DNA of 7,730 nt from Desulfobacteraceae bacterium (GTDB taxonomy: Bacteria > Desulfobacterota > DSM-4660 > Desulfatiglandales > Desulfatiglandaceae). A program made the translations under genes and the position numbers. How positions within the stretch are numbered: position 1 is the stretch's first letter; every line of letters starts with the position of its first letter. The notes beneath the pieces were generated by a model. The model saw nothing but the letters and a program-made list of their open reading frames with translations. It was not told the origin of the DNA and searched no databases. The stretch covers positions 1 to 7,730 of the forward strand of contig JAUWMY010000105.1 in the NCBI GenBank assembly GCA_030612945.1, read 5' to 3'. This document shows positions 1 to 5,432 of the stretch, piece after piece.

Positions 1-215
1 GCTGGTCTTCAGGGCTTCCTGATTGAAATGTTTTTGTGTACCCGGCAAACCAAGCCTTAAATGCAGATATGGTTCCCTGATTTATCATACAAATCGCCTT
101 TCGGTGGTTCTCACGGAAAATCTTTCCAATTTTTTCGCCTATTATCCGGCTGGGCAGGTCTAGATTTTATTGGAAATATAGTGTTTTTTGTGGCCATCCA
201 CGTTGGGAAGCCGCA

Positions 216-247
216 TGGAATGATGGAATAGTGGAATACTGGGGATG
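216..247 (+). repeat. TGGAATNN octamer array, left arm
   Basis: Tandem 8-bp units read TGGAATGA, TGGAATAG, TGGAATAC and a degenerate TGGGGATG. The unit reappears on the opposite strand at 392-446, so the two arrays form inverted arms around about 145 bp. Short degenerate GGAAT-type repeats look like intergenic repeat DNA; no function is apparent. Confidence 0.75.
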
Positions 248-317
248 AAAATCGGAAAAAGATCTATTCTAAAAAAATGTTGTATCCACATTTTATGATG
301 ATGCCCATCAGACATCC

Positions 318-342
318 ATTTTCTGCTTTCGCCCCAGAAAAT
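318..342. repeat. Hairpin at the centre of the octamer arms
   Basis: A perfect 8-bp inverted repeat (ATTTTCTG / CAGAAAAT) has a 9-nt loop. Its midpoint, base 330, almost coincides with the midpoint of the two octamer arrays (331), suggesting a single symmetrical element from about 216 to 446. The DNA between hairpin and arms is not clearly self-complementary, so the symmetry is only partial. Confidence 0.55.
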
Positions 343-391
343 ATGCGACTATTACGAGGAAATCAATACAATTATATTCGTTTTGATTCTC

Positions 392-446
392 TAAACCCAC
401 CATTCCATTATCCCAGAACCCATGATTCCAATATTCCAGAATTCCA
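392..446 (-). repeat. TGGAATNN octamer array, right arm (minus strand)
   Basis: Read on the + strand the units are TAAACCCA, CCATTCCA, TTATCCCA, GAACCCA (7 nt), TGATTCCA, ATATTCCA and GAATTCCA. These are complements of the left-arm TGGAATNN motif, more degenerate toward 392. This arm has seven units against four on the left. Confidence 0.75.
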
Positions 447-465
447 ATCCCGCTAAAGACGGGAT
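447..465. repeat. Small hairpin abutting the right octamer array
   Basis: A 6-bp perfect stem (ATCCCG / CGGGAT) with a 7-nt loop starts directly after the last octamer. A second hairpin, GGGGC-GAA-GCCCC, lies at 482-494. Neither is followed by a T-run on the + strand, so they do not look like terminators in that direction. They probably belong to the same intergenic repeat element. Confidence 0.5.
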
Positions 466-614
466 CTGCGACTTTCCAATTGGGGCGAAGCCCCTAACTT
501 GTGTTCCTTTGGAAAAAACCATAAAAAAATATGATTCAGAATAATAAAAATGCTATGGTGAGAAAAAATCAAAATGTGCAATTGCTGATTCAATATATAG
601 TACAGATTACTGAC

Positions 615-636
615 AACCACACATCATTTTGTGGTT
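615..636. promoter_or_regulatory. 7-bp dyad, possible operator
   Basis: AACCACA and TGTGGTT form a perfect inverted repeat with an 8-nt spacer. It lies about 150 bp upstream of the -35 box of the main promoter and has no T-tract after it. It could bind a dimeric regulator; no known site consensus was recognised. Confidence 0.3.
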
Positions 637-680
637 AAGAATCTCCCATCAAATTTATTACGAGTTTATTAACAAAATTC

Positions 681-709
681 TTGACAAGAAACTTTTGTTA
701 GCTTATTCG
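681..709 (+). promoter_or_regulatory. Possible secondary promoter (consensus -35, poor -10)
   Basis: A perfect TTGACA at 681-686 is followed after 17 bp by TATTCG, which matches TATAAT at only three positions. If used, transcription would start near 716 and give a leader of about 80 nt before dppD, beginning at the 716-732 dyad. Weaker candidate than the one at 766-794. Confidence 0.3.
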
Positions 710-715
710 TCTTAA

Positions 716-732
716 AGAGTCCTTGTGACTCT
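716..732. promoter_or_regulatory. 6-bp dyad between the two promoter candidates
   Basis: AGAGTC and GACTCT are perfect inverted repeats with a 5-nt spacer, centred 42 bp upstream of the -35 box at 766. The position suits an activator or repressor site for the operon promoter. The identity of any regulator is unknown and no regulator gene is in the window. Confidence 0.35.
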
Positions 733-765
733 ATTTAGCAGCCAATATATTCCTGTAAAGCATAT

Positions 766-794
766 TTCACACCCACACTTCGTAATTGTATAAT
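766..794 (+). promoter_or_regulatory. Sigma70-type promoter of the operon, leaderless geometry
   Basis: TTCACA (5 of 6 matches to the -35 consensus) at 766-771 is separated by exactly 17 bp from a perfect TATAAT at 789-794. The -10 box ends 4 nt before the dppD ATG at 799, so the predicted transcription start (about 799-802) falls on or next to the start codon. This is the best promoter match seen upstream of the operon. Confidence 0.6.
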
Positions 795-798
795 ATTT

Positions 799-1773
799 AT
801 GACGCCCTTAAAGATCAATTCCTTAAAAACCTGTTTTAAGACCCCCGCAGGGGTCGTTAAGGCTGTCGACGGCGTGAGTCTCAAAGTAAACGAAAATGAG
901 GTCCTTGGAATAGTGGGAGAATCAGGATGCGGGAAAAGTGTTCTCGCCCTGTCAATCCTTCGCCTTCTGCCCATGCCCCCGGCTTTTTTTGCAGGTGGGG
1001 AGATTCAATTTAAAGGGCGCAACCTGCTTAACGTCTCCGATAAGGATATCCGCGGTATCCGCGGCAACAAGATAAGTATGATATTCCAGGAACCAATGAC
1101 AGCACTTAATCCTGTTTTTACGGTGGGCAACCAGCTTTCAGAAGTTTACCGGGTTCACAGGAACATGAACTACAAACAGGCCCTTGATAAATCCGTTGAT
1201 ATTCTGGAATCAGTAGGTGTGCCTGACCCTGGCAACCGTATTAGCGAATACCCGCATGAGCTTTCGGGAGGACTGCGGCAAAGGGTTATGATCGCCATGG
1301 CGCTTGCCTGCCGACCCGAACTCCTTATCGCAGACGAACCAACAACGGCTCTTGATGTAACCATACAGGCCCAAATCCTGGACCTTATGATGAAACTGAG
1401 GGACAATCTTGGAACCGCCATTATAATGATCACCCACAATCTTGGGGTAATCGCCGAGACAAGCGACAGAGTCATGGTTATGTATACCGGTAAGGTCATG
1501 GAAATCGCATCCACCCCGGATCTATTTGACAAGCCTTTGCACCCGTACACTAAGGGTTTGCTGCGTGCTATTCCCAGTGCTACTTCAGATTTCGACAGTA
1601 AGGAACTTTACGAGATCAGCGGGACGGTGCCCAGCTTGTTGGAACTGCCGTCAGGCTGCAGGTTTAACACAAGATGCCCTGAAGCCGAAGATATCTGCCG
1701 AAAAAAGGAGCCTGAACTTCACGAAATTGGTCCCGGACATAAAGTCGCATGCTGGAAAGTCGATCATGTCTAA
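799..1773 (+). CDS. dppD: Peptide/opine ABC transporter ATP-binding protein, DppD type
   Basis: This 324-residue ATPase is one of the two cytoplasmic motor subunits that power solute import through DppB/DppC. Walker A GESGCGKS lies at 40-47, the Q-loop glutamine at 97, the LSGGLRQR signature at 155-162, Walker B LLIADE at 175-180 and the H-loop histidine at 213. The C-terminal oligopeptide-transporter extension carries C287, C293, C300 and C318 (C-x5-C-x6-C-x17-C), the pattern that binds a 4Fe-4S cluster in a structurally studied bacterial DppD. The length is normal for the family. The only possible start is the ATG at 799: an in-frame TAG lies at 736 with no ATG, GTG or TTG between, and the N-terminus aligns with family starts. 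No Shine-Dalgarno sequence precedes it and the -10 box is 4 nt upstream, suggesting leaderless translation. It overlaps dppF by 8 nt. Confidence 0.95.
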   Translation: MTPLKINSLKTCFKTPAGVVKAVDGVSLKVNENEVLGIVGESGCGKSVLALSILRLLPMPPAFFAGGEIQFKGRNLLNVSDKDIRGIRGNKISMIFQEPMTALNPVFTVGNQLSEVYRVHRNMNYKQALDKSVDILESVGVPDPGNRISEYPHELSGGLRQRVMIAMALACRPELLIADEPTTALDVTIQAQILDLMMKLRDNLGTAIIMITHNLGVIAETSDRVMVMYTGKVMEIASTPDLFDKPLHPYTKGLLRAIPSATSDFDSKELYEISGTVPSLLELPSGCRFNTRCPEAEDICRKKEPELHEIGPGHKVACWKVDHV

Positions 1774-2770
1774 TCTGCTTGAAGTGTATAAATTGAGCAA
1801 ATATTTTCCGGTTCGATCCGGTCTGTTCAACCGCGAAAAAAAATATGTTTACGCCGTGGATGATATCTCTTTTTCGGTTGGGAACCATGAGACACTGGGC
1901 CTTGTGGGGGAATCGGGTTGCGGCAAGTCCACCGCCAGCCGCACCATTTTAAATCTTCTGACTCCCACATCCGGTGAAGTATGGTTTCAAGGGAAAAATA
2001 TGTTTGAGATGCATCCAAGAGAGCGCCGGAAACTCCGCCAGGGGATACAGATTATTTTTCAGGACCCTTTCGGTTCCCTGAATCCGCGTCTCACAGTGGA
2101 ACGGATAGTGGAAGAGCCTCTTCTTACCCATGGCATCGGAGACAGAATATCCCGTAAGCAGGAGGTAGAGAAGACGCTCTCCGAAGTCGGGCTGCTGCCG
2201 GAACATATGAAAAGGTTCCCCCACGAATTTTCAGGGGGGCAACGCCAGAGAATCATGCTGGCAAGGGCCCTTATCCTGAAGCCCAGACTGATCATTGCCG
2301 ATGAACCGGTTTCCGCCCTTGACGTATCTGTACAGGCCAAGATGCTCAATTTGATGTTACGGCTGCAGAAACAATTCGAACTTTCCTATATCTTTGTATC
2401 TCATGACCTGGGTGTTATCCGCCATGTCAGTCACAAAGTGGCGGTCATGTATCTGGGTGAGATCGTCGAACTTGCACCGGTAAAATCACTTTATGCAACC
2501 CCGCTTCATCCGTATACCCGTTCGCTTCTTTCTTCGGTTCCTATCCCGGACCCTCACCAAAAAAACAGAAAAAAAGTCATCCTGCAGGGAGATGTGCCGT
2601 CACCCCGCAATCCCCCGCCAGGATGCCGTTTTCATACAAGGTGTCCTGAGTGCATGGACATTTGTACTCAAAAAAAACCGCCGGCGCGTCAGGTAGAAGA
2701 TGGGCATATCGTTTCCTGCCACCTTCACAATGCCGGTGAAATATGGAGTCCTCCCGCACCTGGTCGGTAG
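1766..2770 (+). CDS. dppF: Peptide/opine ABC transporter ATP-binding protein, DppF type
   Basis: This is the second motor ATPase (334 residues), partner of DppD. Walker A GESGCGKST is at 48-56, Q-loop Q99, signature FSGGQRQR at 155-162, Walker B LIIADE at 175-180 and H-loop H213. The extension again has C287, C293, C300 and C318 in the same C-x5-C-x6-C-x17-C spacing, plus C296. The ATG at 1766 is chosen because it starts the family-typical N-terminus (MSNLLEVYKLSKYF), has a GGAAAG ribosome site at 1754-1759, and overlaps the dppD stop by 8 nt, typical of coupled translation. The frame stays open upstream to an ATG at 1526, but that is inside dppD and not family-like. The last residues (WSPPAPGR) are encoded by the first copy of a 106-bp tandem duplication, and the TAG stop lies in the loop of the duplicated hairpin. 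Confidence 0.95.
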   Translation: MSNLLEVYKLSKYFPVRSGLFNREKKYVYAVDDISFSVGNHETLGLVGESGCGKSTASRTILNLLTPTSGEVWFQGKNMFEMHPRERRKLRQGIQIIFQDPFGSLNPRLTVERIVEEPLLTHGIGDRISRKQEVEKTLSEVGLLPEHMKRFPHEFSGGQRQRIMLARALILKPRLIIADEPVSALDVSVQAKMLNLMLRLQKQFELSYIFVSHDLGVIRHVSHKVAVMYLGEIVELAPVKSLYATPLHPYTRSLLSSVPIPDPHQKNRKKVILQGDVPSPRNPPPGCRFHTRCPECMDICTQKKPPARQVEDGHIVSCHLHNAGEIWSPPAPGR

Positions 2771-2788
2771 AATCGTCTTCGGCTAGGT
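2758..2788 (+). promoter_or_regulatory. Leader hairpin, copy 1
   Basis: A 9-bp RNA stem, ACCTGGTCG / CGGCTAGGT, includes two G-U wobbles and a 13-nt loop that contains the dppF stop codon. The homologous stem in copy 2 differs at four arm positions, yet every pair is kept. No T-run follows, so it is not a simple intrinsic terminator; RNA stabilisation, processing or translational coupling are possible roles. Confidence 0.55.
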
Positions 2789-2834
2789 AAAGGGGTAAAG
2801 ATCAACAAACAACCAAAGCTAAAGGAGGTGACTT

Positions 2835-2876
2835 ATGAAAAAACCGTATTGGAGGCCTCCCGCACCTGACCGGTAG
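2835..2876 (+). CDS. 13-codon leader ORF produced by the duplication
   Basis: The peptide would be MKKPYWRPPAPDR. Its start is the copy-1 equivalent of the binding-protein ATG, and its end uses the copy-2 equivalent of the dppF tail and stop. AAGGAGGTGA at 2822-2831 is an essentially complete match to the anti-Shine-Dalgarno and is stronger than the AAAGGAG site of the real gene, so ribosomes should load here. The TAG lies in the loop of the second hairpin, so translation could melt that hairpin. It may be a mere by-product of the duplication; whether the peptide matters is unknown. Confidence 0.4.
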   Translation: MKKPYWRPPAPDR

Positions 2877-2894
2877 GATCGTTTTCGGTCAGGT
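2864..2894 (+). promoter_or_regulatory. Leader hairpin, copy 2
   Basis: A perfect 9-bp stem, ACCTGACCG / CGGTCAGGT, has a 13-nt loop containing the stop of the 13-codon leader ORF. Relative to copy 1, one A-U pair replaces G-C (a compensatory double change) and two pairs change between wobble and Watson-Crick. It ends about 32 nt before the binding-protein Shine-Dalgarno at 2927-2933 and does not mask it. Confidence 0.6.
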
Positions 2895-2940
2895 TAAGAG
2901 GTAAAGATCAACAAACAATTAAAACTAAAGGAGAAGACTT

Positions 2941-4437
2941 ATGAAAAAAACGTATTTACTCATTTTAACAGCTCTGATGTTAATTTGCCTGTTTGCATCA
3001 CCTGGGGTGGCCCGGGATGCGGACACACTGATCGTGGTTCAGGAATCGGAACCCGTGGGACTCGACCTGATGCGTTCCTCTTTGCAAAACACGATGAGTG
3101 TTTGCTACAATATTCACGACACGCTGTTTTTTCCCCAGGAGGATGCATCGATCAAACCCGCCCTGGCTGAAAAATGGGAAAAGCTGGACGACATGACCTG
3201 GAAGATCACCCTCCGCAAAGGGGTCACGTTTCATAATGGTGAGCCCTTGAATGCAAAGGCTGTTAAATTCTCTCTTGACAGGGTATTTGATCCTGAAATT
3301 AAGTGTCCCCACAAGGGAAAACTTTCCGCCTTCAAAGAGATTAAGGTACTGGATGAATTATCCTTTGAGATAAAAACTGAAAAGCCCTTTGCACCCGGTC
3401 TTTACATGCTGGGTATTTACCTTCCCATCGTTCCTCCGGATTATATCAAAAAAGTCGGGAACACAAAATACAACACCAACCCGGTGGGATGCGGGCCTTA
3501 TAAACTGGCGAAATGGGTACGGGGAGAATCGGTAATTCTGGAACGGTACGAAAATTATTACGGCCCCAAACCATACTACGGAAAGGTCGTTTTCAAGACT
3601 GTTCCCGAGGCGACATCCCGGGTAGCGGCACTTGTCACCGGGGAAGTAGATGTGATCAGCGGTATCGCCGTTCACCAGAGAAAAAACATCCTGGAGTCAG
3701 GCAAGGCGTATCTCACCTCACAGATGGGCGTAATGCCCTATCTTGGCATAAACACCTATGAGCCGCCCTTTGATGACGTACGCGTACGCCAGGCAGTGAA
3801 CTACGCCATTAACCGCGAGCTTATCAACAAAGCGCTTTTCAACGGCAAGGCTATTCTTTGCAACGGTCCGATCAGCCCCAGAACATTCGGCCATGCACCT
3901 GATCTTAAGCCCTATCCTTTTGATCCTGCAAAGGCAAAAGCCCTGCTCAAGGAAGCGGGCTATCCGAACGGAATCGAAGTACGCCTGGCTTATCCCACCT
4001 ACATGTCTCAGATTCAGGAGCAGGTCGAAGCCATTGCCGCGAACCTGACGGAATCTGGTATAAAAGCAAAACTGGAGCCTTTTGAGCGGGCAGTTATGTG
4101 GCAACGATACAAGGGCAAAAAGCATCAGTTGTACGTTTACTGGTGGGATGATGCGCCCGAGCCTGATCGTTATATGTATTCCCTGTTCAATTCAAAGAGC
4201 CGCGACTATTACTATAAAAATGAAACCATTGATGTCCTTCTTGATCTGGGCAGAACCATTATTGATCGCACAGAGAGGGCCAAGGTCTACAACGAAATTG
4301 ATAGAATCCTGTACAAGGATTGTCCCTGGGCCTATCTTTACGTGATTCCCGAAGTGTTCGGCGTTTCCAACAAGGTCTTCTACAAGGGTGACCGTGACGG
4401 ATTCATGAACATGCGGTGGGCCAAACCCAAAAATTAA
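2941..4437 (+). CDS. Periplasmic substrate-binding protein of the ABC importer (SBP family 5)
   Basis: This 498-residue protein would capture the transported solute in the periplasm and deliver it to DppB/DppC. Residues 1-24 form a signal peptide (MKK, hydrophobic core, cleavage likely after GVA24). C16 is not in a proper lipobox because it is preceded by Ile, so it is probably soluble rather than a lipoprotein. Family-5 features include TFHNGEPLNAKAVKFSLDRV around 96-115, NPVGCGPYKL at 180-189, DVRVRQAVNYAINREL at 279-294 and the ligand-lobe segment WWDDAPEPDRYMYSLF at 401-416. The length matches DppA/OppA-type proteins. The start is fixed by AAAGGAG at 2927-2933, 7 nt before the ATG, and by the signal peptide. 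The ligand cannot be read from sequence: dipeptides, oligopeptides, opines, nickel chelates and sugars all occur in this family. It lies between two hairpin-bearing spacers, suggesting its level is set separately from the ATPases and permeases. Confidence 0.93.
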   Translation: MKKTYLLILTALMLICLFASPGVARDADTLIVVQESEPVGLDLMRSSLQNTMSVCYNIHDTLFFPQEDASIKPALAEKWEKLDDMTWKITLRKGVTFHNGEPLNAKAVKFSLDRVFDPEIKCPHKGKLSAFKEIKVLDELSFEIKTEKPFAPGLYMLGIYLPIVPPDYIKKVGNTKYNTNPVGCGPYKLAKWVRGESVILERYENYYGPKPYYGKVVFKTVPEATSRVAALVTGEVDVISGIAVHQRKNILESGKAYLTSQMGVMPYLGINTYEPPFDDVRVRQAVNYAINRELINKALFNGKAILCNGPISPRTFGHAPDLKPYPFDPAKAKALLKEAGYPNGIEVRLAYPTYMSQIQEQVEAIAANLTESGIKAKLEPFERAVMWQRYKGKKHQLYVYWWDDAPEPDRYMYSLFNSKSRDYYYKNETIDVLLDLGRTIIDRTERAKVYNEIDRILYKDCPWAYLYVIPEVFGVSNKVFYKGDRDGFMNMRWAKPKN

Positions 4438-4450
4438 AAAACCAACCACA

Positions 4451-4479
4451 GGCCCTGCGGAAAGTTACCCCGCAGGGCC
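4451..4479 (+). promoter_or_regulatory. Strong intercistronic hairpin between binding protein and dppB
   Basis: A perfect GC-rich 10-bp stem (GGCCCTGCGG / CCGCAGGGCC) with a 9-nt loop begins 13 nt after the binding-protein stop. No T-run follows on the + strand, so full termination is unlikely. Such structures commonly protect the 3' end of the upstream binding-protein message or weaken read-through, giving more binding protein than permease. Confidence 0.6.
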
Positions 4480-4505
4480 CCTAAAGTATCCGGCTTCATG
4501 TTATT

Positions 4506-5432
4506 ATGCTGCAATATATACTAAAAAGACTATGGCATACGGTTTACGTTGTCATCGGTATCTCCATGATAAGCTTTTTCTTTATCCATCTTTCGGGAGA
4601 TCCGGTGCTGCTGATGCTGCCGGGGGATGCATCCGATCAGGAGATAGAGGAACTCAGGGAGCAGCTTGGGTTCAATGACCCGCTCTATGTTCAGTATGTC
4701 CGCTTTGCCTCAAAGGCGATCCGGGGTGATTTCGGTGAATCACTTTATTACCACGTGCCGGTTATGGAGCTTGTCATAGAACGGCTTCCCGCCAGTTTGG
4801 AGCTTGCGGTGGCCGCCATGGTGTTTGCCCTTGTTCTGGCTGTGCCCATAGGTATTATCTCGGCGGTTCGAAGGGGTTCCATGCTGGACATGGGAAGCAT
4901 GCTCGGAGCGCTGTTGGGCCTTTCCATGCCCCATTTCTGGCTGGGAATCATGCTTATGCTCCTCTTTTCCGTCCACCTGGGCTGGCTGCCCACATCGGGC
5001 CGTGGTACCATGGCACATCTGATTATGCCGGCCGTATCGCTGGGACTGAGTCTAATGGCCATGTTTGCCCGGCTCACAAGATCGGTCATGTTGGAAGTTC
5101 TGAGTCTTGACTATATCCGCACCGCCAGGGCCAAGGGGCTCAGGGAGGAGATCGTTATCTCCAAGCATGCGCTGAAAAACGCCCTGATCCCGCTTGTGAC
5201 CGTGGCGGGAATGCAGTTCGGTTTTCTCATTGGCGGCACGGTGATAATAGAAACGGTATTTGCATGGCCGGGACTGGGACGTCTGGTGATCCAGGCGATC
5301 TTCAGCAGGGATTATCCCCTTGTTCAGGCCATCGTCTTTGTACTTTCCCTTCTATTTGTGGGAATGAATCTTTTGGTGGATATTCTTTACGTGTACCTGG
5401 ACCCCCAAATCAGTTATTCAGAGGAAAAATGA
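4506..5432 (+). CDS. dppB: Peptide/opine ABC transporter permease, DppB type
   Basis: This 308-residue inner-membrane subunit forms half of the import channel. About six membrane segments are visible, near 11-30, 98-121, 133-156, 170-190, 228-252 and 273-297. The large periplasmic loop after the first segment carries the family pattern GDP (31-33) and LREQLGFNDPLYVQY (50-64). The EAA-type cytoplasmic loop that docks on the ATPases is DYIRTARAKGLREEIVISKHALKNALIP (202-229), followed by the conserved ETVFAWPGLGRL (249-260). The ATG at 4506 is the only plausible start: an in-frame TAA lies at 4482 and no other ATG, GTG or TTG lies between. It has no recognisable Shine-Dalgarno sequence, so initiation may be weak. 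Its stop overlaps the dppC start as ATGA. Confidence 0.95.
   Translation: MLQYILKRLWHTVYVVIGISMISFFFIHLSGDPVLLMLPGDASDQEIEELREQLGFNDPLYVQYVRFASKAIRGDFGESLYYHVPVMELVIERLPASLELAVAAMVFALVLAVPIGIISAVRRGSMLDMGSMLGALLGLSMPHFWLGIMLMLLFSVHLGWLPTSGRGTMAHLIMPAVSLGLSLMAMFARLTRSVMLEVLSLDYIRTARAKGLREEIVISKHALKNALIPLVTVAGMQFGFLIGGTVIIETVFAWPGLGRLVIQAIFSRDYPLVQAIVFVLSLLFVGMNLLVDILYVYLDPQISYSEEK

Larger units (their letters stand above)
1..798. other. Long AT-rich intergenic region upstream of the transporter operon
   Basis: No convincing gene is visible on either strand over about 800 bases. Frame 1 of the + strand is open from base 1 to a TAA at 58-60 (19 residues), so the very end of an upstream gene cannot be excluded, but the peptide is not recognisable. 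The region contains octamer repeat arrays, several hairpins, two dyads and a promoter, listed separately. Bases about 61-215 and 500-600 show nothing I can assign. Confidence 0.7.
2745..2956 (+). repeat. 106-bp tandem duplication spanning the dppF end and binding-protein leader
   Basis: Copy 1 (2745-2850) and copy 2 (2851-2956) are directly adjacent, gap-free, and identical at 91 of 106 positions by hand alignment. Each copy holds the PPAP-x-R-stop coding end, a stem-loop, a purine-rich Shine-Dalgarno and ATG AAA AAA. Copy 1 therefore contributes the true dppF terminus plus a decoy start, while copy 2 supplies the real start of the substrate-binding protein. The roughly 14% divergence suggests the duplication is not recent. 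Confidence 0.95.

Noticed and set aside
216..446. CRISPR array
   Set aside because: The units are 8 bp with no unique spacers of 25-40 bp; this is a short degenerate tandem repeat.
122..481. 10-bp direct repeat CTTTCCAATT at 122-131 and 472-481 as element ends or target duplication
   Set aside because: The match is short, AT-rich and not flush with the octamer arrays, so chance cannot be excluded.
735..974. Minus-strand open frame over the promoter and dppD start
   Set aside because: It mirrors the coding strand of dppD, shows no recognisable domain and no ribosome site; the same holds for the other minus-strand frames in the window.
1526..1765. Upstream extension of dppF to an ATG at 1526
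   Set aside because: It lies within dppD in another frame and has no family resemblance. The ATG at 1766 has a ribosome site and the correct N-terminus.
2980..2991. Lipoprotein signal in the binding protein at C16
   Set aside because: The residue before the cysteine is Ile, not Ala/Gly/Ser, and a usable type I cleavage site follows at GVA24.
4451..4479. Intrinsic terminator after the binding-protein gene
   Set aside because: The stem is strong but no T-run follows on the + strand, and the downstream permease genes need transcription, so it is listed as an intercistronic hairpin.
4498..4524. Eight-codon ORF (MLLCCNIY) overlapping the dppB start in another frame
   Set aside because: It has no ribosome site and is short enough to occur by chance.
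5264..5428. Upstream extension of dppC to an ATG at 5264
   Set aside because: It would overlap dppB by about 170 nt with non-family residues. The ATGA overlap at 5429 is the typical coupled start.
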